Below are positions 39,200 to 51,465 of a stretch of DNA of 64,000 nt, piece by piece. A model generated the notes under the pieces. That model made no database searches. It saw only the letters and a list, made by a program, of their open reading frames with translations, and was not told where the DNA came from. The stretch is from Siphonodentalium dalli (Eukaryota > Mollusca > Scaphopoda > Gadilida > Siphonodentaliidae), in contig CP136065.1 of assembly GCA_032622095.1 (NCBI GenBank), forward strand, positions 207,058,151 to 207,122,150, in the 5' to 3' direction. Position 1 is the stretch's first letter. Every line of letters starts with the position of its first letter. The translations under genes and the position numbers were made by a program.

Positions 39200-42100
39200 G
39201 TCTTTTGAGTCTATTTTTAAAGGATATAACAATGTTCGAAATGCTGCTGGCAATGTTGATGGGAAGAGATAGATCACCAGTAATGGTAATGGTAGAACGG
39301 TATAAGTCTAAGTTAATAATAGGAAAGCAATGAGCTTAGAGTAGTAAATTGGGTTATGTCAGATATGGTTCAGGGGTTTTAGAATGGGTTTTTAGTGTTT
39401 TAAATGACTCGGTGACCTCGTACCAACGGACTGTATGGCATTGATACTCGCGCGAGTTATTGCTAAGTATACATTCATTCTGTTATGTCTGAGAGTATTA
39501 GATCATTTAACATGGCGATATACAAACTTATTTAGTTGGCGAAGCGCTTTGTCCTGGAGATGTATTTCTGTACTTCTCTGAAAAATTTTGCGTTGGTTTT
39601 GGGTGTTAATTCGGGGCATCCATACAGAAGTTTGTGTGTTGTCAGGTTGCATATATCATTTAATGACTGGAGAAGTGAGTTTCTTTCAGCTGTGTATCTA
39701 TCGCAATTCATTAGGTAATGGTCGTTGTCCTCTAATTGTCCGCATAAACAATATGGGTGATCGGCGATGAAATTTGTGTATTTGTGATAATTTAGATCGC
39801 TGCAGTTGAGTCTGAGGCGGGTGTGGTTAATTTGTGTTTTTCTGGTAATAGCTTCATAGTAATATCGTGGTACTCCCTCTCTAGTACAGTTTAAGGACTT
39901 TGTGAATGATGCAATGGACTCGTAACTTGTTGCGTTCGGGTCGAGTTTATTCCAGAGGTCTGTTGTTGAGGGGATGAAGGATTTTTTGAAGGAAGTGGAA
40001 TCGAACTTTGGGGCTCTCAGGGAATTAGCCTGTCGGGTGTTAACATTTGTTATTTCAACGTGTGTTGGGGGCATTAGATTTCGCAGATAAGGAGGGGCTT
40101 GGCCAGACATCATTTTGTAAAAGAGACGGAGCTTTAAACGTTTCCGCCGTACGGCGAGGAGTTCCCATCCGGTTTCCGTCAGGAGAGATTTGTTACTGGC
40201 AGATCGGGTTGCACCCGTTGCTATACGAGCTGCTTCATATTGTACTTTTTCTATGTCATCGCTTTCTTCTTTGGTGCAACCATCCCAGACAACACAAGCG
40301 TATTCTAATACAGTGCGTACCAGGGTAAAGTAGCATCTTTCTAATGATGCTCTATCCAACGAGAAACGATGTTTTCTGATAAGGGCTATTCTTTTCCATG
40401 CTGAGCTTAATAAATTATCTATGTGTGGCTTCCATTTTCCGTCGCTACTTAAAACGACACCAAGATGTGTATGAAGTTTCACTTCCGTGATGGGTTCATT
40501 GTTCATATAAAGGGTTGGGTGGTCGATTATATGTCTCTTCCTAGTGCAAGTTAACGCTTCAGTTTTTAAGACATTAAATTTTACGAGCCATTTGTTTGAC
40601 CAGGATTCAAGTCGTTTGACATCCTGTTGTAATCTTAGTGCACAAACAGTCGGGTCTTATATTGAAAGAGATATAGATGTATCGTCAGCGAAGAGGCGGA
40701 TATTACATGATATGTCGTTAACAATGTCGTTAATAAAAACAAGGAATAGGATAGGGCCTAGTATAGAGCCTTGTGGAACTCCAGCTGTAATGGTTCCCCA
40801 GTTTGAGGCTTCGGATCCCATAACTACACGTTGGTGTCTTCCACGGAGGTACGATCCGAACCACTTTAAAAGATTGTCGCGGATACCCACCGCGCTTAGC
40901 TTATATAATAAGCCATCGTGCCACACTTTGTCAAATGCCTTGCTGATGTCGAAGAATAGTAGGCGGGCGTCGCGTTCATCATCTAGTGATTTCGCCAAGT
41001 GATGGTATATGTCGCATAACTGATATGATGTTGAATCTGATGGCACAAATCCCGACTGTCGTTCGGTTATGATATTATTTGACTGGAGATATGACATTAA
41101 ATGCTTTGCAACACACTTCTCAAAAACCTTTCCAAAAACTCCTAATAAGGAGATTGGTCGGTAGTTTTCTGGATTACTGCGGTCCCCTTTTTTATGGATT
41201 GGGACTACGTTTGCTCGTTTCCATTCAGTTGGAAAATATGCTTCTTTAAGAAAACGATTGTATATTATAGAAAGGGGGGTGCTGAGACTGAGACAATTCT
41301 TCAGAATACGAGGGCTTATTTGGTCGGGTCCAGAGGCTTTGTCGGCTTTTATTACTTTCAGGATATTAGTTAGCATGGGGGTGTTTGTCTCGTCGACAGG
41401 CGGGTCTGGCAGATCGTAGGTCATATTCAATGAGGCAATATTGCAAAAATAATCATTTAGTACAGTTGCTTTCTCGTAATCTGAGGAAGAAACTATTCAA
41501 TTCCTCGAGAGGGGCGGGACCGAATTAACTTTTTTTGCGGGACAGTTTGTTGAAAATCTTCCACCATTTTGAGTCGCCAGTTTCTGGATCTTGAAGGATT
41601 GATTCCATTTTTTGTATATGAATTTTCGTTGAGTTTCGTACTTCAGTAATTACTTCATTGCGGATTGTCCGATATTTTTGCCACATGGCTGGGCTGTTCC
41701 TAGCTTTTGCAGTTTTGTGTACCCTTTTCCGTTGTCTAATGAGATACTTAACTCTCGGTGTCATCCATTCAGGCTCGTTCTGACGGCATTTGACAATTTT
41801 GCTGGGTACATATTTGGCGATAAGATTATTCACATATGATGTGAATGTTGAGCAGATTTCATCAGTTCCCAGGTTGTAAATTATTCGGTTCCAGTCACAT
41901 GAACGAATTTCATTGTTTAAGGAAATAAAATTAGCCTCATCATACATGTAAATAAGACGATTAAAAGATTTGCTTCCTTTCTGTTTGTCTTCGATTTCTA
42001 TCGTGGCATATACCGGCACATGATAGCGGACTAGATTGGAAAAAAGGGATCCAGGGTACCAGATCCTTTCAGTTCACATATATCATTTATGAATATTAGA

Positions 42101-43000
42101 TCTATTATGGTTTCAGAGTATTCTGTGAAGTTTGTGGAGTCGTGAATAACTTGTTTCAGATTACATTCTGCGACTATGGTTTGTACTTTCTTGTTTACAG
42201 GGTTGTATTGATTTTCATTAAAGTCTCCAGAGACAATTAGTTTGTGTGTGGGATACGAATTTATGGTGTCACCGATGTTTTCTAATATGTTGTGCCAGCA
42301 ATTCACATTTGGGGGGCGGTAAAAAAAAAACAATCAACACTCTTTCTCTCGGTAATATAACTTCAAGCCAAATGCTTTCTAAACCAGGTTTCTCGATATC
42401 TTTTCTGCGTGTATAGGCTAAATCGTTTTTTATATAAGCGATCACGCCCCCACCTACAGTGTCCGTTCCTACTCTGTCGGCTCGCTCGGGTTCGTGAAAT
42501 CCGTGTATTAGCAAATCATGCTGGTCCGTTTTATCGCTCAACCAAGATTCCGTAAAGACGCATATATCGTAATATTGTATTTCGGTGGCAAGTATGTCGA
42601 TTTTAGGGAGGAAACTTTGTACGTTCAAATGGAATAGTGACAGTTGACGATTATTGGTGGGACCAGGATTTGGTTTAATATCACCAGAAGTGATGAGAAG
42701 ATGCCTGAACCAGAAGGGAATTCCAATTTGGGTATTGACCAAAAGATTGTGTCGGACGTTTTTTTCGCGTGTGCATAGATGTAGTTGAGATTTCAATTTT
42801 GTCGTTGTATCTCACCATAAACAGCATGGGTAAGGCCAGTAGTATTTCATTTTTACCAGCGCCCTTTAGTTGTAATCCAATGTAAAAGATGAGTAATTCC
42901 GATATCAATGGGTCGCATCTATGTTTTCGCTTAGCATAACGCGCGCGAGTATAGAACATGCCTACCCGTGAACGGTGCGCGTCAGCCAGGATCATCGGTG
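39200..43000 (-). pseudogene. Nearly full-length LINE with endonuclease and reverse transcriptase, frameshifted
   Basis: Reading down the minus strand: an N-terminal region with a 2A-like 'GDIKPNPGP' (near 42660); AP-like endonuclease with 'LSLFHLNVQSF' (near 42630), 'VFTESWLS' (near 42555) and 'VSGDFNENQ' (near 42220); a linker (42019-41525); RT with 'KADKASGPDQISPRILKN' (near 41330), 'AGVPQGSILGPILFLVFIND' (near 40780) and 'RLFADDTSISL' (near 40700); and a C-terminal domain ending in a Cys/His motif 'CLCGQLEDNDHYLMNC' (near 39740). At least four frame breaks make it inactive. The domain order is that of APE-type LINEs of the CR1/Jockey group; the exact clade and both ends are uncertain. Confidence 0.88.
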
Positions 43001-44826
43001 TATATCTTAGTATATTTTAAGCGGGTAGGCAGTTCGTTCCTGTCATCGGTTCGTTGGTTTGAGGCCTTAGTCAATAGCTGGGGATTGTATGAGTAATCAT
43101 AAAGATGTAAGGATAGAGAGGGTGTGGCGATGGATGTAAGAATAAAGGTAATAATGATAAGCATGGTATAGAGATATACACACATGAAAGTAGAAAATCA
43201 TAAACAGTTCTGAAAAAAAAGATTATATACACTGCAATACTTATGTGTTTGTTTGTAAGTTCAATATATAAAACGGTGACCTAAGATACCAATATTGTCG
43301 TGTGAATTAATTCTACCAATATTAGTACAGATTGTGCGAGCGTTTATGGATGAGAATGATCAGATGTGAGCTTACAATGTGTAGTAAATGACGGACATCC
43401 GTGTGTAAATATATTATGTAAATATATTATGTAACTAAATTACGGATGTATTGTGATCAAATTGGAAGTCCACTGGTTATATAACCAGTTGACGTCCATT
43501 TTGATCACAACACAACCGTAATTTACGTAGACATACAGTCCCAGACTTATCACCAATCGGTTACAATAATAATAGTATTCGTGTTTGGCGTGCATATCCA
43601 GGTGAAAGATCGGTCACTCTACGTAAGTACGAAGAACGATAACACAACATGGGCTTACGGTCGAAAGGGAGACCAATTATTTCATAAGGAGAGTGATCTG
43701 CATGGACGCCGCGAATAACTGCATCGGTGGAGTAAGTTAGGAGATTCCAGGCCATCCGGCATTTCAGTGGGCAGAGCTTTCATGAGAACACTAATATCAG
43801 GTGACAGTGAAGTCGATAACGCTTGCATTTCGCGCAAGATATTGTATTGATGCATATATTCGTTGACCAGCATCTATAATATGAAGGAAAACATTATACT
43901 TACTTTTAAATGTTATTGGAGAGGAGCCAAATATGTAACCCGTACAGCAGAGCAATTATACCACCTCCTTATTTGAATTGTATAGGAGTTCCGGGGAGCT
44001 GGAGCATCGAGGAAGGGATTAATAACTTGCAAAACAAAAACTTTTCCTAACCCATTTTTTATATTATAGATATCAAATAAATTTCAAGTCAAGCTGATCT
44101 CCTTAAAAGCCTGGGCTCAGTTCGTTTCAGCACACTTCTTTGTAGCGAATAACTACCAGGGGATCGGATTACAATTAAGTTAGTTCATCTTAAATGTAGT
44201 CAGTCGATCGTATTTATCTCGTTTGTTGACCTTTATCGAAAAACAACACACAGTATGTGTCGATTTATGGGCTACAAAGTTGTTTATTTCTGGAAGGCGA
44301 CAGCGCCAATTCGCATGACAGTAAATATATTGCGATTTGTAATTTGCCGTAAACTATCATCTAACGTTTATGTATGATTGTGTGGGGATGCGCTGATAAT
44401 TGCCATACAGATTACCACACCCTTTCTTCGTTCGTATAATCTCTTCATGAACACATTGATGACTCAAGAAAATTGAAGAGGGTGATTTTAATTAGAGGCG
44501 TTTTAGCCCTAATTATTTGTATTTTCCCGCGCAGGAACGCGCTATCACTCCGAGTGCGTTGAACCGTTCAACTCATCGTTGATAATCAACCAAGGCCATT
44601 GTATTGCGAACGTATTCAGCGAGAGACTTTGTCAAAATTATTACGCATTATAAATGAAATTTATAAAATTCTAACAGTGGTATACAATCAAGAAGACAAA
44701 ATTGGCAAAATTCTTGCATAATTTCCGGTGTCGGATATACACAGTGCTTATTGTTACACCATCGCACACAATCCATAAACTGGCGACCATATAGAGCTTC
44801 GGTCGGCTGACCTTCCTCGTAGTTGT
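43001..44826. other. Intergenic sequence downstream of P450 gene B
   Basis: No gene supported. It holds a small foldback at 43437-43524 and the 3' flank of P450 gene B (from 44826 downward). Confidence 0.5.
43437..43524. repeat. 88-bp hairpin (tiny foldback)
   Basis: Imperfect palindrome with arms AAATTACGGATGTATTGTGA and its near-complement, centred on GGTTATATAACC. It looks like the collapsed core of a MITE. Confidence 0.75.
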
Positions 44827-45011
44827 CTACCTTGGTCTCTTTGACGCCCTGACCAGATATGGCTTCGGTCGGACCACGAGTCCATTAACCTTGTCCAGCG
44901 GCGGCGCGGACGAAGTGGATACCGGAGTGAAAATGTACCGCTGAAGCAGAGCTGTTGTGAACAAGAAGATCTCCATCCGGGCTAAAGATTCCCCTGGACA
45001 TGCCCTCGAAC
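44827..45011 (-). CDS. Cytochrome P450 gene B, last exon with haem-binding Cys
   Basis: This exon begins after a TTGCAG acceptor and completes a Gly codon split with the upstream exon. The junction reads 'FSIGGSRACPGESLARMEIF', a full FxxGxRxCxGE haem-thiolate signature, so the axial Cys is present. It ends 'VVRPKPYLVRASKRPR' and stop at 44827. It would be missed by an ORF scan because its own frame has no early Met. Length and C-terminus are normal for the CYP2 clan. Confidence 0.9.
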
Positions 45012-45920
45012 CTGCAACACATGTTAAATAATAATGTATATCATTTGTAAAGCACTTTGTCCGTGCGGTCTAAAAGCGCTAGATATGACAAACACTTGAT
45101 AGAAATACAGTACTCTCGTAAATATAAAGTTTGTGCTGGACAGTACCCACACTGGGCGATCGGCACCCGATGACACGTCGTGTCTGCAAGAATCCCCGAA
45201 GCAATACCATGTAAAGGGCACCGGCATAAAAGAATTAAAGACTGTTGCTACTAAACATTCATGAACTTATATATTTAAAAATGTTTTAATCATGGCTGCT
45301 GTGGTGTTTGCAAAACGACAGGACAATTCATCATCATTATGGTCAGTTTGCAACAAAAGTGCCATTAAAAATTAAAATAGTTTACAACATGTATGTGTTT
45401 TAATGTTTTATGCGCATAATGGATTTATCTCCATTCGTTGAGATTAGCCAATGTCCATCAAATGACAACTTTATAAAACAAATAACAGTGAATTTTCCCC
45501 ATCATCATCATGGCAATTTATTAAGATATAACAGCATCATAGCATGTTAACAGCTGATATCGGGGATGGATATCATTCTGTTTTAAAATATAATACATTT
45601 GACTCAACCCGCATGATCCACCTTAATTCATATTACCACTCATACCCAAAGCGATACAAAAAGTGTTGCATTTTAAAAGACTTGTGGCAAAACAGAGTTA
45701 GAGATAAATACTGACAAGGGCCTCTTGGAATAGCATGAAATCGCCGACATTGATTTAAGTCGATATACATTAGTATGCACTCTTGTGAAATTACATGCAT
45801 TTTTGCATATTTAATACTTTTTAGTTTACACCATTTATGTGTTTTTATGTAATTTTATCTCAAACCTCCAGTTCCAAGATATGGACGGACTGAATAAAGT
45901 ATTGATTGCTTGTTATTTAC
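45012..45920. other. P450 gene B last intron
   Basis: 909-bp intron bounded by GTAAAT and TTGCAG. No other feature seen. Confidence 0.7.
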
Positions 45921-46358
45921 CAATCGAGAAAGGCATAATTTCTGCCCGGGCATCATGTGTTCCGCCTCTAATGAATCGCTCAGGGTCAAATTCTTCCGCG
46001 CGATCCCATAAAGTCTCTTTCTTCAGTTCAGCTTCCAGTCTGCCCAGGAGAATGCTGCCTTTCTTAATGGTGCGTCCTCGAAATTCGCAATCCCGACTTG
46101 CAACGTGAGGCGGCGATACAGGGACATTTGTTGTGTACCGATGAACTTCCTCCAGAAACGATTGTGTCAAGGTCATTTTTGTTTTGTCCTTGACCGATGG
46201 GAGTCGGTCTCCAGATACAACATTGGTCACTTCTGATGCCGTCCGTTCCTGTATATCCGGATGTCTAGTAAGATGCAGGACGACCCAACTCATAGCCGCA
46301 GATGAGGTGTCGATTCCACCAAGAACTATTTCCATGACTAAGCGAGTAAGAATCTTTT
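45921..46358 (-). CDS. Cytochrome P450 gene B, penultimate exon (I helix to meander)
   Basis: A 438-nt exon from an acceptor (TTTCCAG) to a GTAAAT donor. It carries the I-helix oxygen-binding motif 'GGIDTSSAAMSW' (usual A/G-G-x-D/E-T-T/S), the K-helix ExxR equivalent 'EEVHRYTT', the 'FRGRTIKKGSIL' strand and the PERF region 'FDPERFI'. In the ExxR motif the sequence is E-E-V-H-R, which retains E-x-x-R. It ends 'PFSIG' in phase 1, joining the haem exon. A typical 'G...GT..N...H..P..W' segment is shortened here to 'ILLGRLEAELKKETLWD', an unusual stretch of the kind that could reflect relaxed constraint. Confidence 0.88.
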
Positions 46359-47126
46359 CTGGAAACACAAACAGGTAGATTTAATTTCAGCACGATATGC
46401 CGCGCAAGTGCTGCGCGAGTTAACATGTAAAGCTCCATGTTGAGAAACGACTTGGACCAAATAAACTGTGCGCGAACTAACACACAACGAAATATGATTA
46501 ATGAATTAATTAATGGCCTATGATTAAAGTTTTGAATCATAATCAGATTCGACAATGACGTATGCGCGATATCAGCACTGCTATGTCGTGACTGGATACA
46601 TGTGGTGGTCTGTCGGACCCGCTCCACATTGGAGATATCTGCCCCATGTGGACCGGGTGTGTTCTGACACTCTCCCCGGAGATGCGGTATGGCAGGCTGG
46701 ACTATAGGCTAAACCAGTAATGTACCGTGTCATATGCATGATGCTAATTATAAGCAATATTATATGATGTAATAGACAATAAACTCGAATTGAATTGGAA
46801 TAGTCATTAGTCATTTGGTACACGTGCAGCTGATTCGTAAACAAATGCATCGTATTTTTGTTGGAACTTTGTAAAAACAGCCATATATGTTTTAGGTGTC
46901 GTCATTTCAACAAATTTGCCAGATCGCGACATTGTCAGTTTTATCGATGAGGGAAAGAGCGCATAAGGGTTGAATTTGCTGGAAAATCGCTTGTCTGCAC
47001 GTACAGATCACAGACCCACAGCAAACTACATGTAATGTGGCAATTCAGGTTCATATCAATACTTTCTATACGTGCATATACATAGCACTAATGCACATCT
47101 GGATTTGGCGACTCTCTATAACTTAC
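46359..47126. other. P450 gene B intron
   Basis: 768-bp intron with GTAAGT donor and TTTCCAG acceptor. No other feature seen. Confidence 0.7.
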
Positions 47127-47325
47127 TTGAATCTGTCAAATCGTTCGACTTCTGTTTGTTCATCCCCGCATGGTGAATGTAAGCGTAGATTACATCAGAC
47201 AGGTTGTTCTCGTCGTAGCTCTCCACGTGCTCGTCAACAAACACTCTGATAAATGCTGCAAGTTTTCGAATGTTCTCCTGAACTAGTCCAGCGCGGAAAG
47301 GGTCTCCCGGTATCTTTTTCACAGC
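47127..47325 (-). CDS. Cytochrome P450 gene B, internal exon (helices F-G to H)
   Basis: A 199-nt exon, phase 0 at its start and phase 1 at its end, coding 'AVKKIPGDPFRAG...LAAFIRVFVDEHVESYDENNLSDVIYAYIHH'. The 'IPGDPFR' and 'DVIYAYI' segments are the standard CYP2 region between helix F and helix H. The donor GTAAGT splits a Lys codon that the next exon completes. Exons 1 and 2 of this gene were not found between here and 51 kb, so they lie further upstream or are lost. Confidence 0.85.
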
Positions 47326-50300
47326 CTACAAAATATACAAATATATCGCAATGTTCAAAGATTGTACCACGGATTAATATAGGCGTAGCAAGCAGTGGGA
47401 CAGTATTGTGTCTCACGTGATGGGCAACGTCGTTGTTACACGTGACTGCCAAAGTTTAGCGGAATTCATCTATGTCCCAGACAAATATCTGTATGTTAAA
47501 TTAAACTACTCTTAATCTTAAAGTCTCAATTTGCACCAACGATCTTCACTTTTCATATATATCAAACTCGGCAGACAAATGAATCCTATACTTCATACGG
47601 CCCCGTATGGGCTCCGGCAGCCAAATGCATCCAATATTTCATACGGCCCGGTATGGACCCGGGCAGAATAGGTGCCCCACCCACTGCAATGGGTAAGAAT
47701 CTCATAACGTGGAACCCTGTTTGCCTTGGGATTCATTCGATGAGGTGGGGTGCAGGAGTCCTTGTGGCATTAGGGCAACCGTATCATGTGAGACATCGAC
47801 CTTCGTGCACGGCTTTTATCATGGTCCACTTCGGTCCTACATCGCTTGTAAGATATATGATTAAGTTGACCCGGCTCAACCAATCAGCTAGTCACGACTC
47901 TCCACGGTGCTTCATATTAAATGTTTGTTACATGTTGTATTGTGTTCTGATGTATGAATTTTCCCCTGTTTATTCATGTATGATAATGTTTTTGTCGTCT
48001 CAAATATTGAGTTGAACCTAATGCCGTTCATGCATGTCTCTCATCGTGGGGGGGGGGGGTTACACGGAGGCTGCATGTGCTAGACGGGTCACCGCTTCAG
48101 CTATGTGTCTGTCGTTAGACCGACCATTATTCGAAGGGTAGTCCGGGGCGACTGGCGTGCTAGTTGTCGATTATCTGCTTTCTATATGGCAACTCAAAAT
48201 AAACGACAACGCATTTAACGTCGGAAAGATATGCCAATTCCCAATAGCGATGATATTTATCCTTAGTTAAGTACTTGATTCTTAGTTGTTATCCCAATGT
48301 AAAGACACCTTCGTCTTTTGTTGTTGACAAGACACTGAAAAGCAAATCTGTTCAATTGAAATAGAACCCGCGATTTAACTGAGCTGCTCACAAATGACGT
48401 ATAATATCAAAACAATTTTGACGGTAAGAAAGTACTATTAAGCACCTATGTCTTTACCTTCAAACGGTCTAAACACCGACAGGAATTAAGGTTGGACACA
48501 TGAAGCAACACTGACTACAGGTGTGCCATTCCCTTTGCGATGTTTTCAGTATCAATAGTATGAGCATGACCAAGATAATTGCAAAAACAAGGACATCACA
48601 TAATGCATGCATGGTATTTTACCCCACGAACACACGAATTGCCCACAACAAAAATGTTCAAGCAGAAATGGAAAATTATTGTCCCATTTGGGATTATGAA
48701 TTAAAAGTACAGAACATTAAGGATGAGAACTAACTTTCATATCCAGATACTCGGAAAATGACTGGCCTTCGACCGCCAGATGACCACCGCACATTTTCTG
48801 CGGTTGTGTCCGTAAGACAGTGTGTTGGTGCCAGCACTCCAACGGAGAGTCAGAACATTGTAGTCAGTTTATCACTAGCAACTTAATTGAAAGAAATAAT
48901 ATTCTTGATTCGGTTCCAAAACCTGTATAATAGGCCACGGACACATCTACACAGTTGCTCCAAAACAATCTCCAAAATCTCTCAAAGTTTGCGCTTGGAA
49001 GATAGAAAACAACATGTGTGCTTTGACGCTTCCTGCTTGGTGAGAGTCGATTCGTTTTCACCCACCCGACCAACTTTGGGGTGAGAACGGCATATTTGTC
49101 GCCATACGGTTCGCGAGTGGAACGACATATATGTTGTTTTAGGTAGTGTCATTTTTATGTAGACATAACTTCAATTAATTATATTATTTATAAATGAATT
49201 GTATAGGAGATATTTTGATTAATATAATGTCCCAATGTATAAGTGCAATAGATTATGATAGCACACGTAAACAGAAAATACACATAAATGAAAACCAATT
49301 ATTGGACCCTTTTGACCCGAAATTGTTAATAGCGCCCGCTCTCCCGCGGCGAAGCCGCGGAAGCGAAGCGACCAGGGTATACGTATGCGAATATGAGATA
49401 TACTAATCGACTTTTTCGGCCAATCTAAACATAGATAAAATTACTTATAATAGGATAATTTATTCATAACTGAAGGGTCAGCGGGGTTCACAAAATTATT
49501 TTTGGCGACGGCCGCCATTTTGTATCGATTAGTTCCACCTCGCTACAGCAACAATTAGTGTGATTGATCAAGTGCCCAAGTGCAAATACAATTGCAAATA
49601 TAAATATATTTTTTCGGCATATGTCAATTATACTCAATTATATAGGCATACCATGCTTCAAAGGCCAAAAAAATTACGATTGTAAATAAAACGAAACCAT
49701 TATTAAAAAAAAACGTAGAATTGCATAAAAAAAATTGTTTACATTTTTTATAAAATTATTAAAAATATTTGGCCCCAAAGCCATTTCTCTATATCCAAAT
49801 TAACATTTAGAGTTTGACTTCGATTTTCTAACGGTATTCTCTCCTAAAAGTTTGATTGAACATTCCCAAAGTTAAAAGCCAACAAACCGAACCTATTATC
49901 TCGATTTTTAAATCAGAATAAATAATATTGCAGAAAATGGAACGAACGAAAGGTACCGGCTCATAACATGAGGGAGGCAAATATAGTTCCAGTAATCTAT
50001 GTATTTTTGGGTCATTAGATTCACTAGTTTCATAAGACCAAACAGTTATATGATTATAATAATTTAAAATGGATGTAATTTATTTGCATTTTCTACATTT
50101 CTATTTACAATGAGCGAATGAGGTTCAAATTTTGAATTTTAGATCAGTACGCACAAATAAGACAGAAAACAGAATCAACGAACGGCACCTGCTCGTCACA
50201 TTGGATAGGAAAATGTAGTACCCAGTATTGTAGGTATTTGGGTCATTAGATTCACTATTTGCATAAAACAAAATAATTATATGTTTATAATTATCGGCAA

Positions 50301-51293
50301 TGGATGTAATTTCTTTGCATATCCTGCATTTCTATTTACAGCAAGCGAATAAGGTTCAAATTTTGAATTTTAGATCACTGCGCATAAATAAAAAGGTCCG
50401 AACAGAAAATAAAAATTCATGAATGAATGCGCCATATATGGGCATACGCTATGACCATAAGTGGAATCTCTCGTGCGTTGACGTGTTACGTCACGTAGTT
50501 TCGTCGGCTAATTCCTTCGAGTTCGACGAGGGCCCCAGAGCCAAACTATCTATCTATCTATCAAACAACAACAACTATCTATCTATCTGTTTATTCCAAT
50601 CGAAGTTTGTGAGTATCTTTTACAGCAAAATCTTATCAAATTATGTAATTATGAGTTTCCAAAAATTAGATAATTCGAAGTTTTAATTAATCGCAGTATT
50701 CCCACGAACAGTGAAACACGGTACACTAGATCCATTTGACTAACGGTACACCCGCTTTCGCAACTCACTCACTCGAATCACTGACCTCCGAGTCTTTGAC
50801 TTTGACGATGGACTCATGAGTCACTCGTCTTTACAACTTCAAGACAATGATTGAATTGGTGGCCTAATGACGTAATGTATATCATATGCGATGGCTGGTA
50901 CCACAATCTTAATTCTAATTATTGCAACTATGGATTGGAACCAATTTTCTAATGGATATTACTTATGAATATGAGCAGATCATCAATATCGCTTCATCAT
51001 CATCAATCATGGCTGATTCATCAGTGGTCATGCTGCCATCGAAATTAGGAAAAGTGACCCAGCGAATATTAATTTCCGAATCCAAATTGAATTTTGAGGC
51101 TGACAGTGACATCAAGTTTCACAGCATATTTTCATTATGTCATTTATGATATATTTGACGTTGCGTTGAATTTTTTTTATTATTATATTAATAATAATAT
51201 TTAATTAATAATATTATAAGTAATCACTGTAAATTGTAATGCGCATAGTGACAGTCTATCACTATCAGACTCTATGCGAATATACTTGTCACT
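47326..51293. other. Intergenic or intronic sequence without supported genes
   Basis: No P450 exon 1 or 2 found. It contains a 46-bp tandem pair at 47570-47661 (GGCAGCCAAATGCATCC-type), a poly-G run near 48050, a GC-rich hairpin (CCGCGGCGAAGCCGCGG) near 49343, and the duplicated block listed next. Confidence 0.45.
50001..50405. repeat. Tandem duplication with a period of about 232 bp
   Basis: Two copies of a block starting GTATTT...GGGTCATTAGATTCACT and running through AAGGTTCAAATTTTGAATTT and TAGATCA. The copies differ by scattered substitutions. Confidence 0.8.
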
Positions 51294-51465
51294 GTCAGGT
51301 CGGGCACAGGTGCCAAATGAGCTAAATAGCTCATTTCAAATGAGCTATTTAGCTCATTTGGCACCTGTGCCCGACCTGACAAATTTAGCTCAATTTAGCT
51401 ACATGAGTCATGACTCATGAGCTCAAATGACATTTGAGCTCATGTAGCTAAATTGAGCTAAATTT
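51294..51465. repeat. Cluster of perfect palindromes
   Basis: An 87-bp palindrome (51294-51380) has perfect 43-bp arms around a single C. It abuts a second structure (51381-51465) with perfect 27-bp outer arms enclosing two more palindromes (GAGTCATGACTC at 51405-51416; 13-bp arms around 51430). AGCT and CATTTGAGCT-type words recur throughout. Confidence 0.93.

Noticed and set aside
48720-48860. Possible minus-strand exon ('CGGHLAVEGQSFSEYLDMK') upstream of P450 gene B
   Set aside because: No P450 similarity and no confirmed acceptor; could not be assigned to any family.
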